Shown here: piece by piece, positions 34,175-44,737 of the stretch
Position numbering within the stretch: position 1 is the stretch's first letter
How the letters are laid out: each line of letters opens with the position of its first letter
Assembly: GCA_027577595.1 (NCBI GenBank)
Contig: JANBRJ010000009.1
Location: forward strand, 62,001 to 126,000
Length of the DNA: 64,000 nucleotides
From: Coemansia sp. RSA 487
Lineage: Eukaryota; Kickxellomycota; Kickxellomycetes; Kickxellales; Kickxellaceae
Direction: 5' to 3'
Notes under the pieces: model-generated
The model's database searches: none
Seen by the model: only the letters and a program-made list of their open reading frames with translations
Told to the model about the DNA's origin: nothing
Translations under genes and position numbers: made by a program

Positions 34175-36388
34175 ATGGACAGCCACAAGGATTTGGTCGA
34201 CGTGCTGCTGCTCTCACACTGCAACGTATACGAGCGCTACCCGGAGCTAGTGGAACGCGTGGACTACTTTTTGCACGAATGGAGCGAGAAACTGTTGGCG
34301 CGCACCGAATCGCTTCTGCGGAAGCAGTCAAGGTCTCTCCGCAACATGAGCGCCAAGACAAGCAGCGTGGAGGACGAGTCGTTTACCCACTCACGATCAC
34401 TGAATGTTGTATGGCGGCAGTGGGCCGTGTGCCGCCTGCAGCTTCCCAGATACCCACCCGAGCACATCAACTGGAACAAAGACGCAGACCCCGTGTTTCT
34501 GTACGGTCAGACACCTGTAGTCCGCCTCGAGGTCCCGTGGTCCGAACACAGTCTTGCTGTGGGCCAACGTGCACCCATCAACCCATCGCTGAAGCCCGCT
34601 ATTAAGCGCACGGACCTGCAGACCTTTTTGACGTCGCCGACGCTGAGTCCCGTCGCGAGCCCGCCATATTCGCCGTTGCACTCGCCAGCACTGTCTGTCC
34701 GGGAAAGCATGTCCACCAGCTCGCTTACCTCGGATTCGACCCTGGAGAACGACATGTCTCCGCAGACGCTCAAGCCACGGTTGCGCTTCAACGACAAGGT
34801 CGAGCAGTGCATGGTTGTGTTCAACCAGGAAAAGGAGTACCTCCCGACAGACTACGAGGATGACTGCGACGACGATAATATGAAAATAGATGGCGCCGCG
34901 CCTCTCAGTGCCAATTTGCAAAGGCATGCAAGGCGCTCGCGTCATTCTGGTTCAATGTCGCGCAGTGGCCGTGGTCGCCACACTTTGGTAATAAAGCTTG
35001 CTCCTACGCATCTAAAGGGCGACCACCGCAATATTGCTGCTGCTACTGCTTCCAGCCGTCTGCTCCGCCATCCGTTTGGCAGCCGCGGAAGAAGATACAG
35101 CAGCGAGTATGGAAGTGATGACGATGAGGAAAGCTTCTACTACGGATATGATGGCTTCTACAACGACGACGACGACGACGACGACGACGAGGAAGAGGAC
35201 CCCTTTGCCGATACATTCACATCGTTTGGGCGCCGGCGACAAACAGCGTCCGAGCGTACTGTTTCCAGCTACACTGATGGGCCTGCCAACAACAACGGCC
35301 GGGCTACTGGGGTCAGCGGCTATGTCCAAGGCTGCGTGCAGTCTGTTGCTGGCCAGGTGCGCAAGCTGGTAAGTGACGCCGTAGCAGTTTCTTCTTTCAC
35401 AGCAGAAAAGCCAGCAAAGTCCCAGCGGCACCTGAAGCAGCAGGATCACCAAACTGCCAACCCCGAGCACGTGGTCTCCGACCCCTTTGCATCCTACCAG
35501 CAACGCAACCAACGGCAAAACGCCACTGATGTCTTTGTCGGCGTCAGTGCAAAAAGCGATGACGACAAGGACAGCTGTATCACACATATGGCAGTCGTCG
35601 ACCAAGAACCAACACCATGTGGCACCCCTGGCGTGACCGCTTCTTCTTCTTCTGATGTCGTACGCGACCCCTTTGCTTCGACGCCGCGGCACCCACAAAC
35701 AGATGGCGGCAGAACGTCAGCCGATCACGTACCCTTTGACGACGATGAGGATGCTATTATCCAGCAATTCGAGCGTGAGATGCAGAAATACAACGTCAAC
35801 AATGGCGGGAACAATGTCAGCCACCAGAGTCAATGCCGGCACCATGTCTTGCCCACAGAGCGCCAAAACTCGTATCCCAAGCCCAATGGCACTACTAGTA
35901 GTGCATCCTCAGCTGATCACCAAAAGCACGACAATGACCACTGCTGGGACGACAGCGAGTACGACATGTATGGCAGCGAGTATAATATCCACAATGGCAT
36001 GGATGATGACGAAGATAACGAGTTTGGCTTTGGGCACGATGGAGGAGGCAGCGACTATAGTTCCAGGTTCAACTACTCTGCATACAACAAAGGAGCATCA
36101 GCTGTGCATTCGGTTCGTAGCGTGTCCGGCGTCCAGCAGTCTCCGGCTAGTGCTGTTGTGAAGGACCCGTTTTCTTCTGCATCCTCTGCGCGTGAGTCCA
36201 GTAGCGATATAATCGCACGTGCAAACGGACGCAATGTTGCACCGCCGCTACCACAGACAGAGCAACACCTTCATCATGGCCGTGCACGTAACGAGTCGAT
36301 TATTGATCGCGCTGAAGACACCATTGTTAATACTGTGGATGCGGTCAAATGGTGTGCTTCGTTCATCTCCAACTACACGATTTTCTGA
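34175..36388 (+). CDS. Reg1-like protein phosphatase 1 regulatory subunit (DUF1752 domain)
   Basis: 737 residues, single exon. Residues about 77-112 form the DUF1752/areA-GATA-like domain: a WRQW start, then HINWNKDADPVFLYGQTPV, as in Reg1/Hex2-type proteins. Near residue 202, RLRFNDKVEQC matches the Reg1 block around its PP1-docking (RVxF-like) motif; Reg1 directs Glc7/PP1 to Snf1 in glucose repression. The rest is low-complexity: a Ser-Pro-rich stretch (150-190), a run of eight Asp at about 330-337, and four separate DPF motifs (about residues 342, 435, 498 and 665). The C-terminus is amphipathic (VNTVDAVKWCASFISNY). Role in glucose signalling is inferred from the family; Reg1 versus a paralogue cannot be told. 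Confidence 0.75.
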   Translation: MDSHKDLVDVLLLSHCNVYERYPELVERVDYFLHEWSEKLLARTESLLRKQSRSLRNMSAKTSSVEDESFTHSRSLNVVWRQWAVCRLQLPRYPPEHINWNKDADPVFLYGQTPVVRLEVPWSEHSLAVGQRAPINPSLKPAIKRTDLQTFLTSPTLSPVASPPYSPLHSPALSVRESMSTSSLTSDSTLENDMSPQTLKPRLRFNDKVEQCMVVFNQEKEYLPTDYEDDCDDDNMKIDGAAPLSANLQRHARRSRHSGSMSRSGRGRHTLVIKLAPTHLKGDHRNIAAATASSRLLRHPFGSRGRRYSSEYGSDDDEESFYYGYDGFYNDDDDDDDDEEEDPFADTFTSFGRRRQTASERTVSSYTDGPANNNGRATGVSGYVQGCVQSVAGQVRKLVSDAVAVSSFTAEKPAKSQRHLKQQDHQTANPEHVVSDPFASYQQRNQRQNATDVFVGVSAKSDDDKDSCITHMAVVDQEPTPCGTPGVTASSSSDVVRDPFASTPRHPQTDGGRTSADHVPFDDDEDAIIQQFEREMQKYNVNNGGNNVSHQSQCRHHVLPTERQNSYPKPNGTTSSASSADHQKHDNDHCWDDSEYDMYGSEYNIHNGMDDDEDNEFGFGHDGGGSDYSSRFNYSAYNKGASAVHSVRSVSGVQQSPASAVVKDPFSSASSARESSSDIIARANGRNVAPPLPQTEQHLHHGRARNESIIDRAEDTIVNTVDAVKWCASFISNYTIF

Positions 36389-36800
36389 GCTGCTCCCCAT
36401 AGGGGAATACTAGCTTTGCTTTTGCACAGCCTACATCCCAGTTCTTGTTCTATAGGTGTTATTTTTTCCGCTACGATTTATTGTATGGCTTTTTTCATTT
36501 CTGTATAAAATACCATTTTCTCTTGTGTTTACGTTTAAACCAAAATGTCGCCACTTTGCTTTTGCCAAACAGCAAACCTCCATTTGGCGATTTTCTGGAT
36601 GATCGTTGTTATATTGACAGGATGTCACGAGGACAAATACTGATCGGGCTTTCCACAACAGGAAAGCTCTATTGGCTTCATTTTGTTTTTTGCACTCTAA
36701 TGGTAAAAGATAAACAGACGGTAAGGATTATTAAGGTTAAAAAACAGTACATGCGAACGTCAAGAAACAAGCATTGGCACAGGCCATCATCAACTGTCCG
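36389..36800. other. Convergent intergenic region Reg1-like / NDUFS5
   Basis: About 410 bases between two facing stop codons. T-rich, probably 3' UTRs. No gene recognised. Confidence 0.4.
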
Positions 36801-37288
36801 CTACTCTGACGACTCCTTGTCTTTCGATAACGACACAATCTTATGATCTGTTCCGTTGGCCTTGCTCTTGGCATAGTTGTGACGCTCAACTGTCTGAATA
36901 GCGCGGACACGAGCAATCTCCTTAAAGTGGTGGAGACACTCTATGTAATCCTCCTTTGCTGGAACGCAGTCCGCACGAGTCTTCTCCTTGCTAGCGAAAA
37001 AGCATTGCTGGAAGTCTTCCCAGAAGGGGAAGCAGCGGTTGGTGCCTACATTGGTAGAATATTGCCGCAACGGAAGGCAATTTAGAGCATTAGTGAAGTG
37101 AAGTGAAGTGAAGTGAAGTGGTGAAGTGGTGAAGTGAAATGAAATGAAATGAAATGAAATGAAATGAAAAATCTTTAAGCTGGTTCATACAAATTGGCTT
37201 CGCTTTTCCTCTGCTTTTTTTTTTGATTGCTTGATTGCGCGGTTCCTCACAAGTAGAGCTTACCCCTGTAGCCGATTCCTGACGCCAT
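36801..37288 (-). CDS. NDUFS5: NADH:ubiquinone oxidoreductase subunit NDUFS5 (15 kDa)
   Basis: Accessory subunit of mitochondrial complex I, on the intermembrane-space side. Exons 37288-37264 and 37045-36801 join in phase to 89 residues. The tiny first exon encodes MASGIGYR, and the junction restores the typical fungal start MASG..G..RCFPFW. The protein has a twin CX9C pattern: CFPFWEDFQQC and CVPAKEDYIEC, the signature for oxidative folding by Mia40. The block YIECLHHFKE is strongly conserved in fungal NDUFS5. The 218-nt intron is largely filled by a pentanucleotide repeat. Presence of this gene means the organism has respiratory complex I, unlike Saccharomyces. Divergent from the mL50 gene. 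Confidence 0.93.
37093..37170. repeat. GTGAA/AATGA pentanucleotide microsatellite inside the NDUFS5 intron
   Basis: Tandem GTGAA units (with two GTG-GTGAA imperfections) change into tandem AAATG units on the plus strand. On the transcribed strand this is TTCAT/TTCAC, that is a pyrimidine-rich stretch that ends in CACTAATG, a branch-point-like motif, about 45 bases before the acceptor. Confidence 0.95.
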
Positions 37289-37682
37289 TTCAAATATTTT
37301 AACAACAAAAAAGTAGTACAAAAAAGTGACAAGATAAAAAGAAACGAAACTAAAGACTAGAATCGAGTCCACTCTCAATTTGAAAGAGTTAATGAGGCTG
37401 GCAGAGCTGAACACACAATAGATAACACTGTTTGATCACGAAAATCTGATCACTTCAAGTAAAAAAAAAAAGCAGTTTGATAATACAAAATCGATCCTCT
37501 CTTGTTTCATTTCATACTCTTGTTTTTCTAGCGACTTTTTCTCCAATCAATCTTGTTTTTTTATTGTTGAATCTCATTAGCCTGCGACAGAAAACGATAG
37601 CGATACTCTAGTCTCGACAGGTGGAAATCCGGAGCAAGCGCGTCACTAGCCACGCATAAATCTTTAATAAAAAAGTTGAAAA
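37289..37682. promoter_or_regulatory. Divergent promoter region of two mitochondrial genes
   Basis: 394 bases between the start codons of NDUFS5 (minus) and mL50 (plus). AT-rich; no TATA box can be named with confidence. The arrangement would allow shared control of two mitochondrial proteins. Confidence 0.45.
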
Positions 37683-38303
37683 ATGTTGTCTTCGTTCTGG
37701 CTGGCTGCACGCACACCTACCAGAAAGTGCATGGCTCAAGCCAGCTATTTCCACAAACAAACAGCAGCATCGGCACCGGGCCTCTTTGGAAGACTGTTTG
37801 GTGGGAAGGATAAGAAAAGCAAACAGGATAATACATTGGAAGGCCAAAAAACAAGTGTGCCTGAATCTGACATTCCTATTCAGCCAGTACATGGAGGTTA
37901 CGAGACGGGGGTCTTCAGATACAGGGAGCCTCTTAAGCTCAAGTTCTTAAAGCGCGATATGCCTTTAGAGTGGACGGAACGTCATTTGAAAAATGTGCTC
38001 AGAATATGCAATATTAAAGTGGATGAGGCGGACTGGAAAACAACACAGCTAACACAGCGCGACGTGAAGCTTAGGGTTATCTCGGAAGCGATAAGGAAGA
38101 TAAAGATTCCGATCCATAACAGAGCGCTGAACAACATCAACACGGCAGGCGATCTGCTAGAAGAGTTTGTCCAGAAGCCTGTGCAGAGAGATGCTGGCCA
38201 TCCTGTAGCCATATTCTACAAGGAGAATGCCGACAAGCTTCCTCCAAACATGAAGTTTGAGTCTTTTGAAAAGCGTAAGCGCAAGCTCCATGTTGATCAG
38301 TAG
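37683..38303 (+). CDS. MRPL50: Mitochondrial ribosomal protein mL50
   Basis: 206 residues, single exon. The first 45 or so residues are basic, Ser/Ala-rich and free of acidic residues (MLSSFWLAARTPTRK), a mitochondrial presequence. The conserved region is in the second half: LKLRV-type DVKLRVISEAIRKI followed by ALNNINTAGDLLEEFVQKP, which matches the mL50 (39S L50) block in which a helical acyl-carrier-like fold ends in a T.GDL motif. It belongs to the large subunit of the mitoribosome. Assignment is by the short C-terminal block only, so moderate. Confidence 0.7.
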   Translation: MLSSFWLAARTPTRKCMAQASYFHKQTAASAPGLFGRLFGGKDKKSKQDNTLEGQKTSVPESDIPIQPVHGGYETGVFRYREPLKLKFLKRDMPLEWTERHLKNVLRICNIKVDEADWKTTQLTQRDVKLRVISEAIRKIKIPIHNRALNNINTAGDLLEEFVQKPVQRDAGHPVAIFYKENADKLPPNMKFESFEKRKRKLHVDQ

Positions 38304-38476
38304 AGAGCTATGGAGAGTACTTTTATATTTAGAGATATATATAAAGATGTCTATTTCTCATAACGAAAACCAAAATAATACACAAAAATCTTTTTAAACA
38401 CAGCTGGAATATTCTTCGGCGTTTGATAATGTTATCCAAAATTAAAAAACAATTAAAGCTGTTGAAGCATTTTTCT

Positions 38477-40615
38477 TTAACGGATGGCATATGGCGATGT
38501 TGTGTTGGTCCACCACGTAATCCAGTCAAGGACCTCAGTGTACCAGCGAATTGAGTTGCCTGCTCGGTTTATCCAGTGGTCCTCGTCTGGGAAATACACC
38601 AAACGTGCAGGAATGCCCCGACGCCGGAGCATTGTCCATGCGCTGAGCGACTCAGTTATTGGAATGCGAAAGTCTTTCTCGCCGTGCACGAAAAGAGTCG
38701 GTGTGTTAAAGTTCGAAGCAAAGCGCTCGGGGTTGTTCTGCTCAAGGATTGCGCGGCCAGCGGCCTCCCACGGCTTTCCTAGATCCCACTCGGGGAACCA
38801 CAGCTCGTCGGTGCCATAGAAGCCGGAAATAGTGCTGAACTTGCCGTCATGGGCGACAAAGCACTTGAAGATATCCGTGTGGCCATTCAGCCAGTTGACC
38901 ATATAGCCGCCGTAGGATCCACCCATTGCGACCATGCGCGACTTGTCTACAAAGCCATACTTGCTAGTGACATAGTCGATTCCACGCATAAGGTCGACAT
39001 ACGGAGAGTCGCCCCATTTGTGTTGTATGGAGTTTGTGAAGTTTTGCCCATACGAGGACGATCCGTGGAAGTTGATCACCACAGTAACAAACCCGGCATT
39101 TGCGTACATGTTTGGGTTCCATTGCGCGTGGCTAAAGCTCTGCGTGCTTGCTTGGTGCGGGCCGCCGTGTATAAGCAAAGCCATTGGGTATTTCTTTCTG
39201 CTGTCGAAGCCAAACGGACGAAGTAGCCAGCCATGTACCCGATCGCCCTGAGCGCCGCCAAACCAAAAGTCTTCTGCAGGGCTAAGAAACACATTTTCCA
39301 GCTTTGCGCTGTTCACGTTTGTCAGGCGCTTTGGTCTGCAGTCGACTATATCTAGCTTGTATATATCGCCCGATTGGTTTTCGGAGCTGTGGACGTACAA
39401 AATGGTTTTGCCGTCGATTGGACGCACTCCTCCAGCCGAACCACACGTCGTCAGCTCCTTTCTCTTTCCGGTCCCAACTTCGACAGAGTGGATCAAGTTC
39501 CGGCCCTTGTTTGGAGTTGTTGCGTAGATGAGCTTGTCATCCTTCGACCATGCTAACGACTGCGGCGATAGGTCCCAGTCGTACGCCACAGCAATTGACT
39601 CGCGCGAGGCAATGGTGTATACGTACAGGCGGTTGCGATCAGACTCGTAGCCCGGTGTTTCCATCTGAAGCCACGCCAGCCGCCTACCGTCCGAAGAAAA
39701 CGTAGGCATGCTGGCCATGCCGTTTATGCGAACTGTAAGATGCCGTGGCCTGGAATGGTCCTTGGTTGATGCCAGATACACTTTAACGTTGGTAGAGTAT
39801 GCCATGTTCTGATTTGGTGCACGTACGGTAAACGCGATGCGATCACCGAGTGGAGATATCGCATAGTCATCCACTGACCACCGTGTCAGCGGATCGGACT
39901 GGCTAGGAAGCGCAGAGACAAGGTTGTGCTCCTTTCCTACCTTCCATTCCTTTTTTGACTTTATCAATGGTGCGACAAAGACATTGGGCTTTTCTAGCGT
40001 CATCCACTCATTCCAGTGACGAGCCCAAAGATTGTCGTATACCTGCGCCGAGTCCTTTCTAAGCTCCTCGGCGTGTTTGAAGGCTGCGCTCTCCTCAAGC
40101 GTTGAGTTCGGATAAACAGATGCAATAAACGAAATCACTTCTTCACTGGCGCGGTAGGCGACGTTGCTTATTGGCACAGGAGGGCTGAATATTGCAGTGG
40201 CACTTGCATCTGAATCGAGATCCTGCTTGTAGAGCACGCCCTTTTTCAAAAAGCCAAATGTGTTTTCGTCAAACCAAATTGGATTATTAGCAACAGTGCC
40301 AGGTTTATTGTTCGTAAGCTGGGTAACGTTTCCCGAGGCTATATCGATGTAACTTATATACGTAGCGGAGCGATTCAGATCGTGGTTGTAGTAGGATGTC
40401 GCAAATAAGGCGCGTTTTCCATCAGGAGACACCACTGGCGCACCGACCCTGTTTAAGGCATGGAATGTATTGATATCTAGTGGCTTGAGCCTTTGCTCAT
40501 TCTTCTGGCTGTGGTCGATGTTGTTGTTCTCTTCGGCCGAACAAAGGCATAAAAGACAGAACGCAACGCACAAAAGCTGCAGTGCCACTGCGTGATCCTT
40601 GTTTAGTAGGCGCAT
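38477..40615 (-). CDS. Secreted S9-family serine peptidase (dipeptidyl-peptidase V type)
   Basis: 712 residues. A signal peptide is clear (basic MRLLNKD, then LQLLCVAFCLLCLCSAEE). An N-terminal beta-propeller (about residues 50-430, with repeated SPDGKRALFA and SSDGRRLAWLQME-type blades) precedes an alpha/beta-hydrolase domain. Catalytic residues are visible: Ser near 566 in MGGSYGGYMVNW, Asp near 648 in GEKDFRIPI, and His near 679 in DEDHWI. This is the prolyl-oligopeptidase clan, closest to fungal DPP5 and acylaminoacyl-peptidase. Several NxS/T sequons suit secretion. The role is extracellular or vacuolar peptide digestion. No C-terminal retention signal (HDEL-like) is present. Confidence 0.93.
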   Translation of the reverse strand: MRLLNKDHAVALQLLCVAFCLLCLCSAEENNNIDHSQKNEQRLKPLDINTFHALNRVGAPVVSPDGKRALFATSYYNHDLNRSATYISYIDIASGNVTQLTNNKPGTVANNPIWFDENTFGFLKKGVLYKQDLDSDASATAIFSPPVPISNVAYRASEEVISFIASVYPNSTLEESAAFKHAEELRKDSAQVYDNLWARHWNEWMTLEKPNVFVAPLIKSKKEWKVGKEHNLVSALPSQSDPLTRWSVDDYAISPLGDRIAFTVRAPNQNMAYSTNVKVYLASTKDHSRPRHLTVRINGMASMPTFSSDGRRLAWLQMETPGYESDRNRLYVYTIASRESIAVAYDWDLSPQSLAWSKDDKLIYATTPNKGRNLIHSVEVGTGKRKELTTCGSAGGVRPIDGKTILYVHSSENQSGDIYKLDIVDCRPKRLTNVNSAKLENVFLSPAEDFWFGGAQGDRVHGWLLRPFGFDSRKKYPMALLIHGGPHQASTQSFSHAQWNPNMYANAGFVTVVINFHGSSSYGQNFTNSIQHKWGDSPYVDLMRGIDYVTSKYGFVDKSRMVAMGGSYGGYMVNWLNGHTDIFKCFVAHDGKFSTISGFYGTDELWFPEWDLGKPWEAAGRAILEQNNPERFASNFNTPTLFVHGEKDFRIPITESLSAWTMLRRRGIPARLVYFPDEDHWINRAGNSIRWYTEVLDWITWWTNTTSPYAIR

Positions 40616-41678
40616 TGCGTGGAGATAGTAAGTCCAAGCAAGTCCTTTCTGCTGTTTATTTTTTCCTACGAGCTAGCGAGTGATTTAGAGTTGGAAAATA
40701 CCAGAATATGCCTTTTTGAGTAGATATGCAAAGCTATAATTGATACTGATAAAGTAAGTTAAGCGGTAGAAAGGAAAGCAGCGTGCAATCGTGACATCGA
40801 GTACCAGTTGCTTCTAAGATAATCCACAGAAAGACAAAATTGAACATTGCCAAACTTGTTACTCCACATAACCGTGTGCGTGGGAGAGAATATGAATGGT
40901 AATTGTTCAGCAGCACATGTACCTGAGAAATGTAGCATATCCTCATATTATCCCCACAACAGAACTAAATACACAAGACGCTGTTCTCCACTTATTTTCC
41001 TTTTCTCATCAAATTAACAACTGACTCATCCAATTCTCACCACATTTTTTTTACGGCTGTAGATTTTGAAATTGATCGCACAAAGCAAATAATCAAGAAA
41101 TTTCATACCTGATACTTTCTTGAGCGTTTGCTTTTTTTTTTTCAAAGGGCCAGAAGCCCATGTATTCGAGTGGTAAAAAAGCTAAAAAGCTATTGGAATA
41201 TGAGCTTATAAATTAAAGTAGATGTAATAACAACACCAATGATAGATACCCAAAGAGAACATTTAGTCTGCTTTAGTTTCTCAAATTAACCACGTGATCT
41301 GTATTTGGATCAGTGCTGTTTTTGCTTTTTTTTTGGCAGAAAGCGAAAACTTGCACAGCAAATAGAAGCGCTGTTTTCTTTTTTTCTTTCCTGATTACTA
41401 ATTCCCTTATTGTATTAGCGCCCTATTCTGGTTTTAGAACTCTGTTTACTTGCAATTGCCGATTCCGAGTGTAGCTGACTAGCCTTAACGCGTCAAAGAA
41501 AATTAACAGTATCGCGTAATTGCCATTGCAAGGAAAAATAGGATTGCTTTTGGAGGTTGTTTCAAAATCGCGCGTACCGCTCTATTCCAAGGACAGTTCT
41601 ATATTTCACCACGGTAAAAAACACAGTTTCGCGTTTTGTTTGAGCAATACCATTTTTTATTTTGCCACCAAAGTGAAA
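40616..41678. promoter_or_regulatory. Divergent intergenic region DPP5 / RNA14
   Basis: 1.06 kb between divergent start codons, AT-rich with poly-T runs at about 41046 and 41134. No gene-like ORF, tRNA or repeat was recognised. Confidence 0.45.
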
Positions 41679-44600
41679 ATGGCCGATTCAATGCCAAATA
41701 CTTCCAGTGAAGAACACCATGCTGTTCACCAAGCACAGCAGCATCCCAGCCAGCAACAGGCACACGAGTCTCAATCTACTGGCATTCCTGAGGCTGATGC
41801 GTATAAGCAACGCCTGAATCGCTCGCCGTACGATGCCGATGCGTGGTTTGGTCTTTTGCGCGTGTCAAAGAATGCAGGGGACGACCGGCTGGTCGCTGAA
41901 ACATATGATGAGGCTTTGAAGCAGTATCCTAGTTCTGGACATTTTCTTGCAGGTTTTGCTGAACTGGAGCTGAGCCGTGGAAATAGAGAAAGCGCAGAAT
42001 CTATTTTTAATAGCAAACTGTTCAATGTGCCATCGATAGAGTTATGGAAGTGTTACCTAGGCTATGTCCTGAAATCCAACGCCAATGAACAGGGCATGGT
42101 TGTGCATCCTGAATCGCGTGCCACTGTCAATGACTGTTATAAACTTGTCCTTGAAAACGTTGGTCTTGATCGTGAAGCAGGTCAGATCTGGATCAACTAT
42201 ATTGCATTCTTGGCTTCAGCACAGGTAAGAAATAGTATATATATATATATATATATATGCATTTGCTATTAAGAGACCGGCTTACTAGCTGTTACAGCAG
42301 GTCGATGGCGACTGTTTTACTAATCGAAACGTTGTTCTTCCATGTAAATCTGCATTTTATATGGTCATGCATTTGCTTTTGCTACATCTAGACGCATGCA
42401 CCATATGAAGATCAGCAAAAGCAGGACAGTCTGCGTGAGGCGTACCAAGCAGCAGTTATTATTCCGATGCTTAAAGTTGAGGATATCTGGAGAGACTACG
42501 ATGCCTTTGAAGCTCAGATCGATCGGTCGATGGCCAAACAAACACTGTCCAAGGTTTCTCCGGCCTACACGGCAGCACGCATCGCCTTGCGCGAAATGAA
42601 CAAACACTACGACAACATCAATAAATCGCAGCCGCCACACGGTCTCCCTATTCCGCCAGGTTGGACGCCTCGAGAAACTGAACATTTGAACGCATGGAGA
42701 GAGTATCTCAAGTGGGAAGTCTCCAACCCTCTACATGTGGAGGACGAGTCAGTGTTGCAACAGCGTGTGGTGTATGCGTATAACCAAGCATGTATGTGTC
42801 TTCGTCTTTATCCAGAGATATGGATAGAGTTTGCCGAATATCTCCTATCCCTTGGCCAGCCGAACGAAGCACTGACAAAGCTGCAGCAAGCCAGCCAGAT
42901 GCTTCCCAATAGCCTTTCTGTCCAGTTCGCATACGCGGAAGCAGCTGAAAAACAGAAACAGACAGACGTGTGCAAGGAGGTCTACGAGAAACTAGTTGAA
43001 AGAACACGCGGTGACATTGACTCAACCAACACTCGCTATGCTCAAAAGCTAGAGAAGCTTGACAAACACATCAAAGCGCTTGATGTGGCAAAGGCAGAAG
43101 AGGGCGATGGAAAAAATGCTACCAACAATAGTAGCAGAAGCGCTGCTATTATTAACGCACTGTCCATGGACACCGACAGCGATGAGGATACAGACGATGA
43201 TAACTCTGAGGACAACGACAGCATTGTATCAAATGCCGATTTCGACTACTCAGATATGCAAGGTGACGAGAGTGGCCTGAACGCTGCAACAAAATTGCAG
43301 ATTTCGCAGATGAAAAAGAAGATTGAAAAGCGTGTAGAACGAGCCAAAGTGCGCATGGAGCGCGAGTTGGAAGAAAAGCGAGAAATATACACATTATCGT
43401 GGATCATGTACTTGCGCTTTATCCAGCGGTCTGAAGGAATTGATGCCGTCCGTCAGCTCTTGCGTCGACCACGCAGCGACCCGTCTGGCTATGTGACCTA
43501 CCATTTGTTTGTTGCAGCGGCACTAATGGAGTACCATGTTGCCAAGCGGCCTGGTATTGCAGCCAAGCTATTTGAGTACTATGCAAAGACGTACTCGGAT
43601 TCGCAAGAGTACATTGTGGAATACATGAATTATCTGATCAACTCTGGCGATGATACAAATGCACGCGCGCTGTTTGAGCGGTTCCAGAGCACCAGCATTG
43701 GCGATACCAGTGACATGTGGACACTGTTTTCCGATTTTGAATACAACTATGGTGACATGGGTGCGATTTCAAAGCTCGACAAGCGCTACATCGAAAAGTT
43801 CGACAATGAGTCGATTTTGACGCGGATGGCGGCGCGCTACAGCTACCTGAACATGGATTATGTTCCTGTCAGCGAGTTTGGGTTCCCGTATCGCAAGGAC
43901 ATTATTCGCGATGATCCACATGCTTACGGTGCTGCGCGCCGCTATGGTGCGGAGCACGACGCTTTGCATTCTGGAGAAGCTACCGAGTACAGCAGATCTG
44001 CCGGTGGCGGTCCAGATGCCGCTGCTGAACAACTGGCAAGTATTTCGGTTGGCTCTGTGACCGGGCGCTTTCTTGCAAAGTCGCAGCTTCTTATGCCTGT
44101 GACATCTGGACGCTTTGCCAAGCCAAATTTTGCTGAAATGGAGGAGTACAATCCGGACATTGAGCCATTTGTTCCTTCTGAACCACTGTCTAGCGCAGGC
44201 GATGGCTATGCCATGCATCCGGGTGCTGGACACTCGGGAGCCAAGCCATACGCGCATCATCTGGATAATGGCGATGTGCTTAGCTATGTGGCTGCGTCAG
44301 TTGCGGCATCTGATACTTCGGAATTCGACTCGTCCAGCATCAATGTAGACACGCTTCTGTCAGCAATTATGCAGCTGCCACAGTCAAATTCCAGCGCACA
44401 GTCCCATTATCGCCCACTGATGTACATGCCGTGGCTCAACCGCGTGGACCACTACAACAGCCATTACAGAGGTGACCGCCCACCCAGTCGTGGCTCGTAT
44501 GGCCAACCAAGAAGCAGGAGCCGAGGCCGCACGGGATACGGAGACTCAGACGGAGGCGGCCATCGCAGCTACAGCGGCCACCCAGCAAGGAATTTCTCGC

Positions 44601-44737
44601 GCGGCGCATACTCCCACCGCCAGCCTCCCTACGCGCGCACCACAGGCTACCATTCTGGCGGCAGTAGATCTTATGGCCGTGGCGGATCCAACCAGGGATA
44701 CGCGCTCAGAGACTCTGACCGTGGGTCTTTCCGATAG
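41679..44737 (+). CDS. RNA14: mRNA 3'-end processing factor Rna14/CstF77
   Basis: HAT-repeat scaffold of cleavage factor IA/CstF in nuclear pre-mRNA 3'-end formation. Exons 41679-42224 and 42392-44737 join in phase 0 (...LASAQ|THAPYEDQQ...) to 963 residues. HAT repeats span about residues 35-580, including the characteristic VEDIWRDYDAFEAQIDR and YLKWEVSNPLHVED. The Suf-type region ends near DIEPFVPSEPL and MPWLNRVD. Oddities are an acidic low-complexity insert (TDSDEDTDDDNSEDNDS) and a C-terminal tail of about 80 residues rich in Arg, Gly, Ser and Tyr that yeast Rna14 and human CstF77 lack. The 167-nt intron contains a (TA)n run. Start ATG at 41679 (AAAATGGC) was preferred over upstream in-frame codons because the N-terminus then resembles the family. 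Confidence 0.92.
42237..42258. repeat. (TA)n microsatellite in RNA14 intron
   Basis: Eleven or so TA units right after the donor of the RNA14 intron. Directly visible. Confidence 0.9.
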
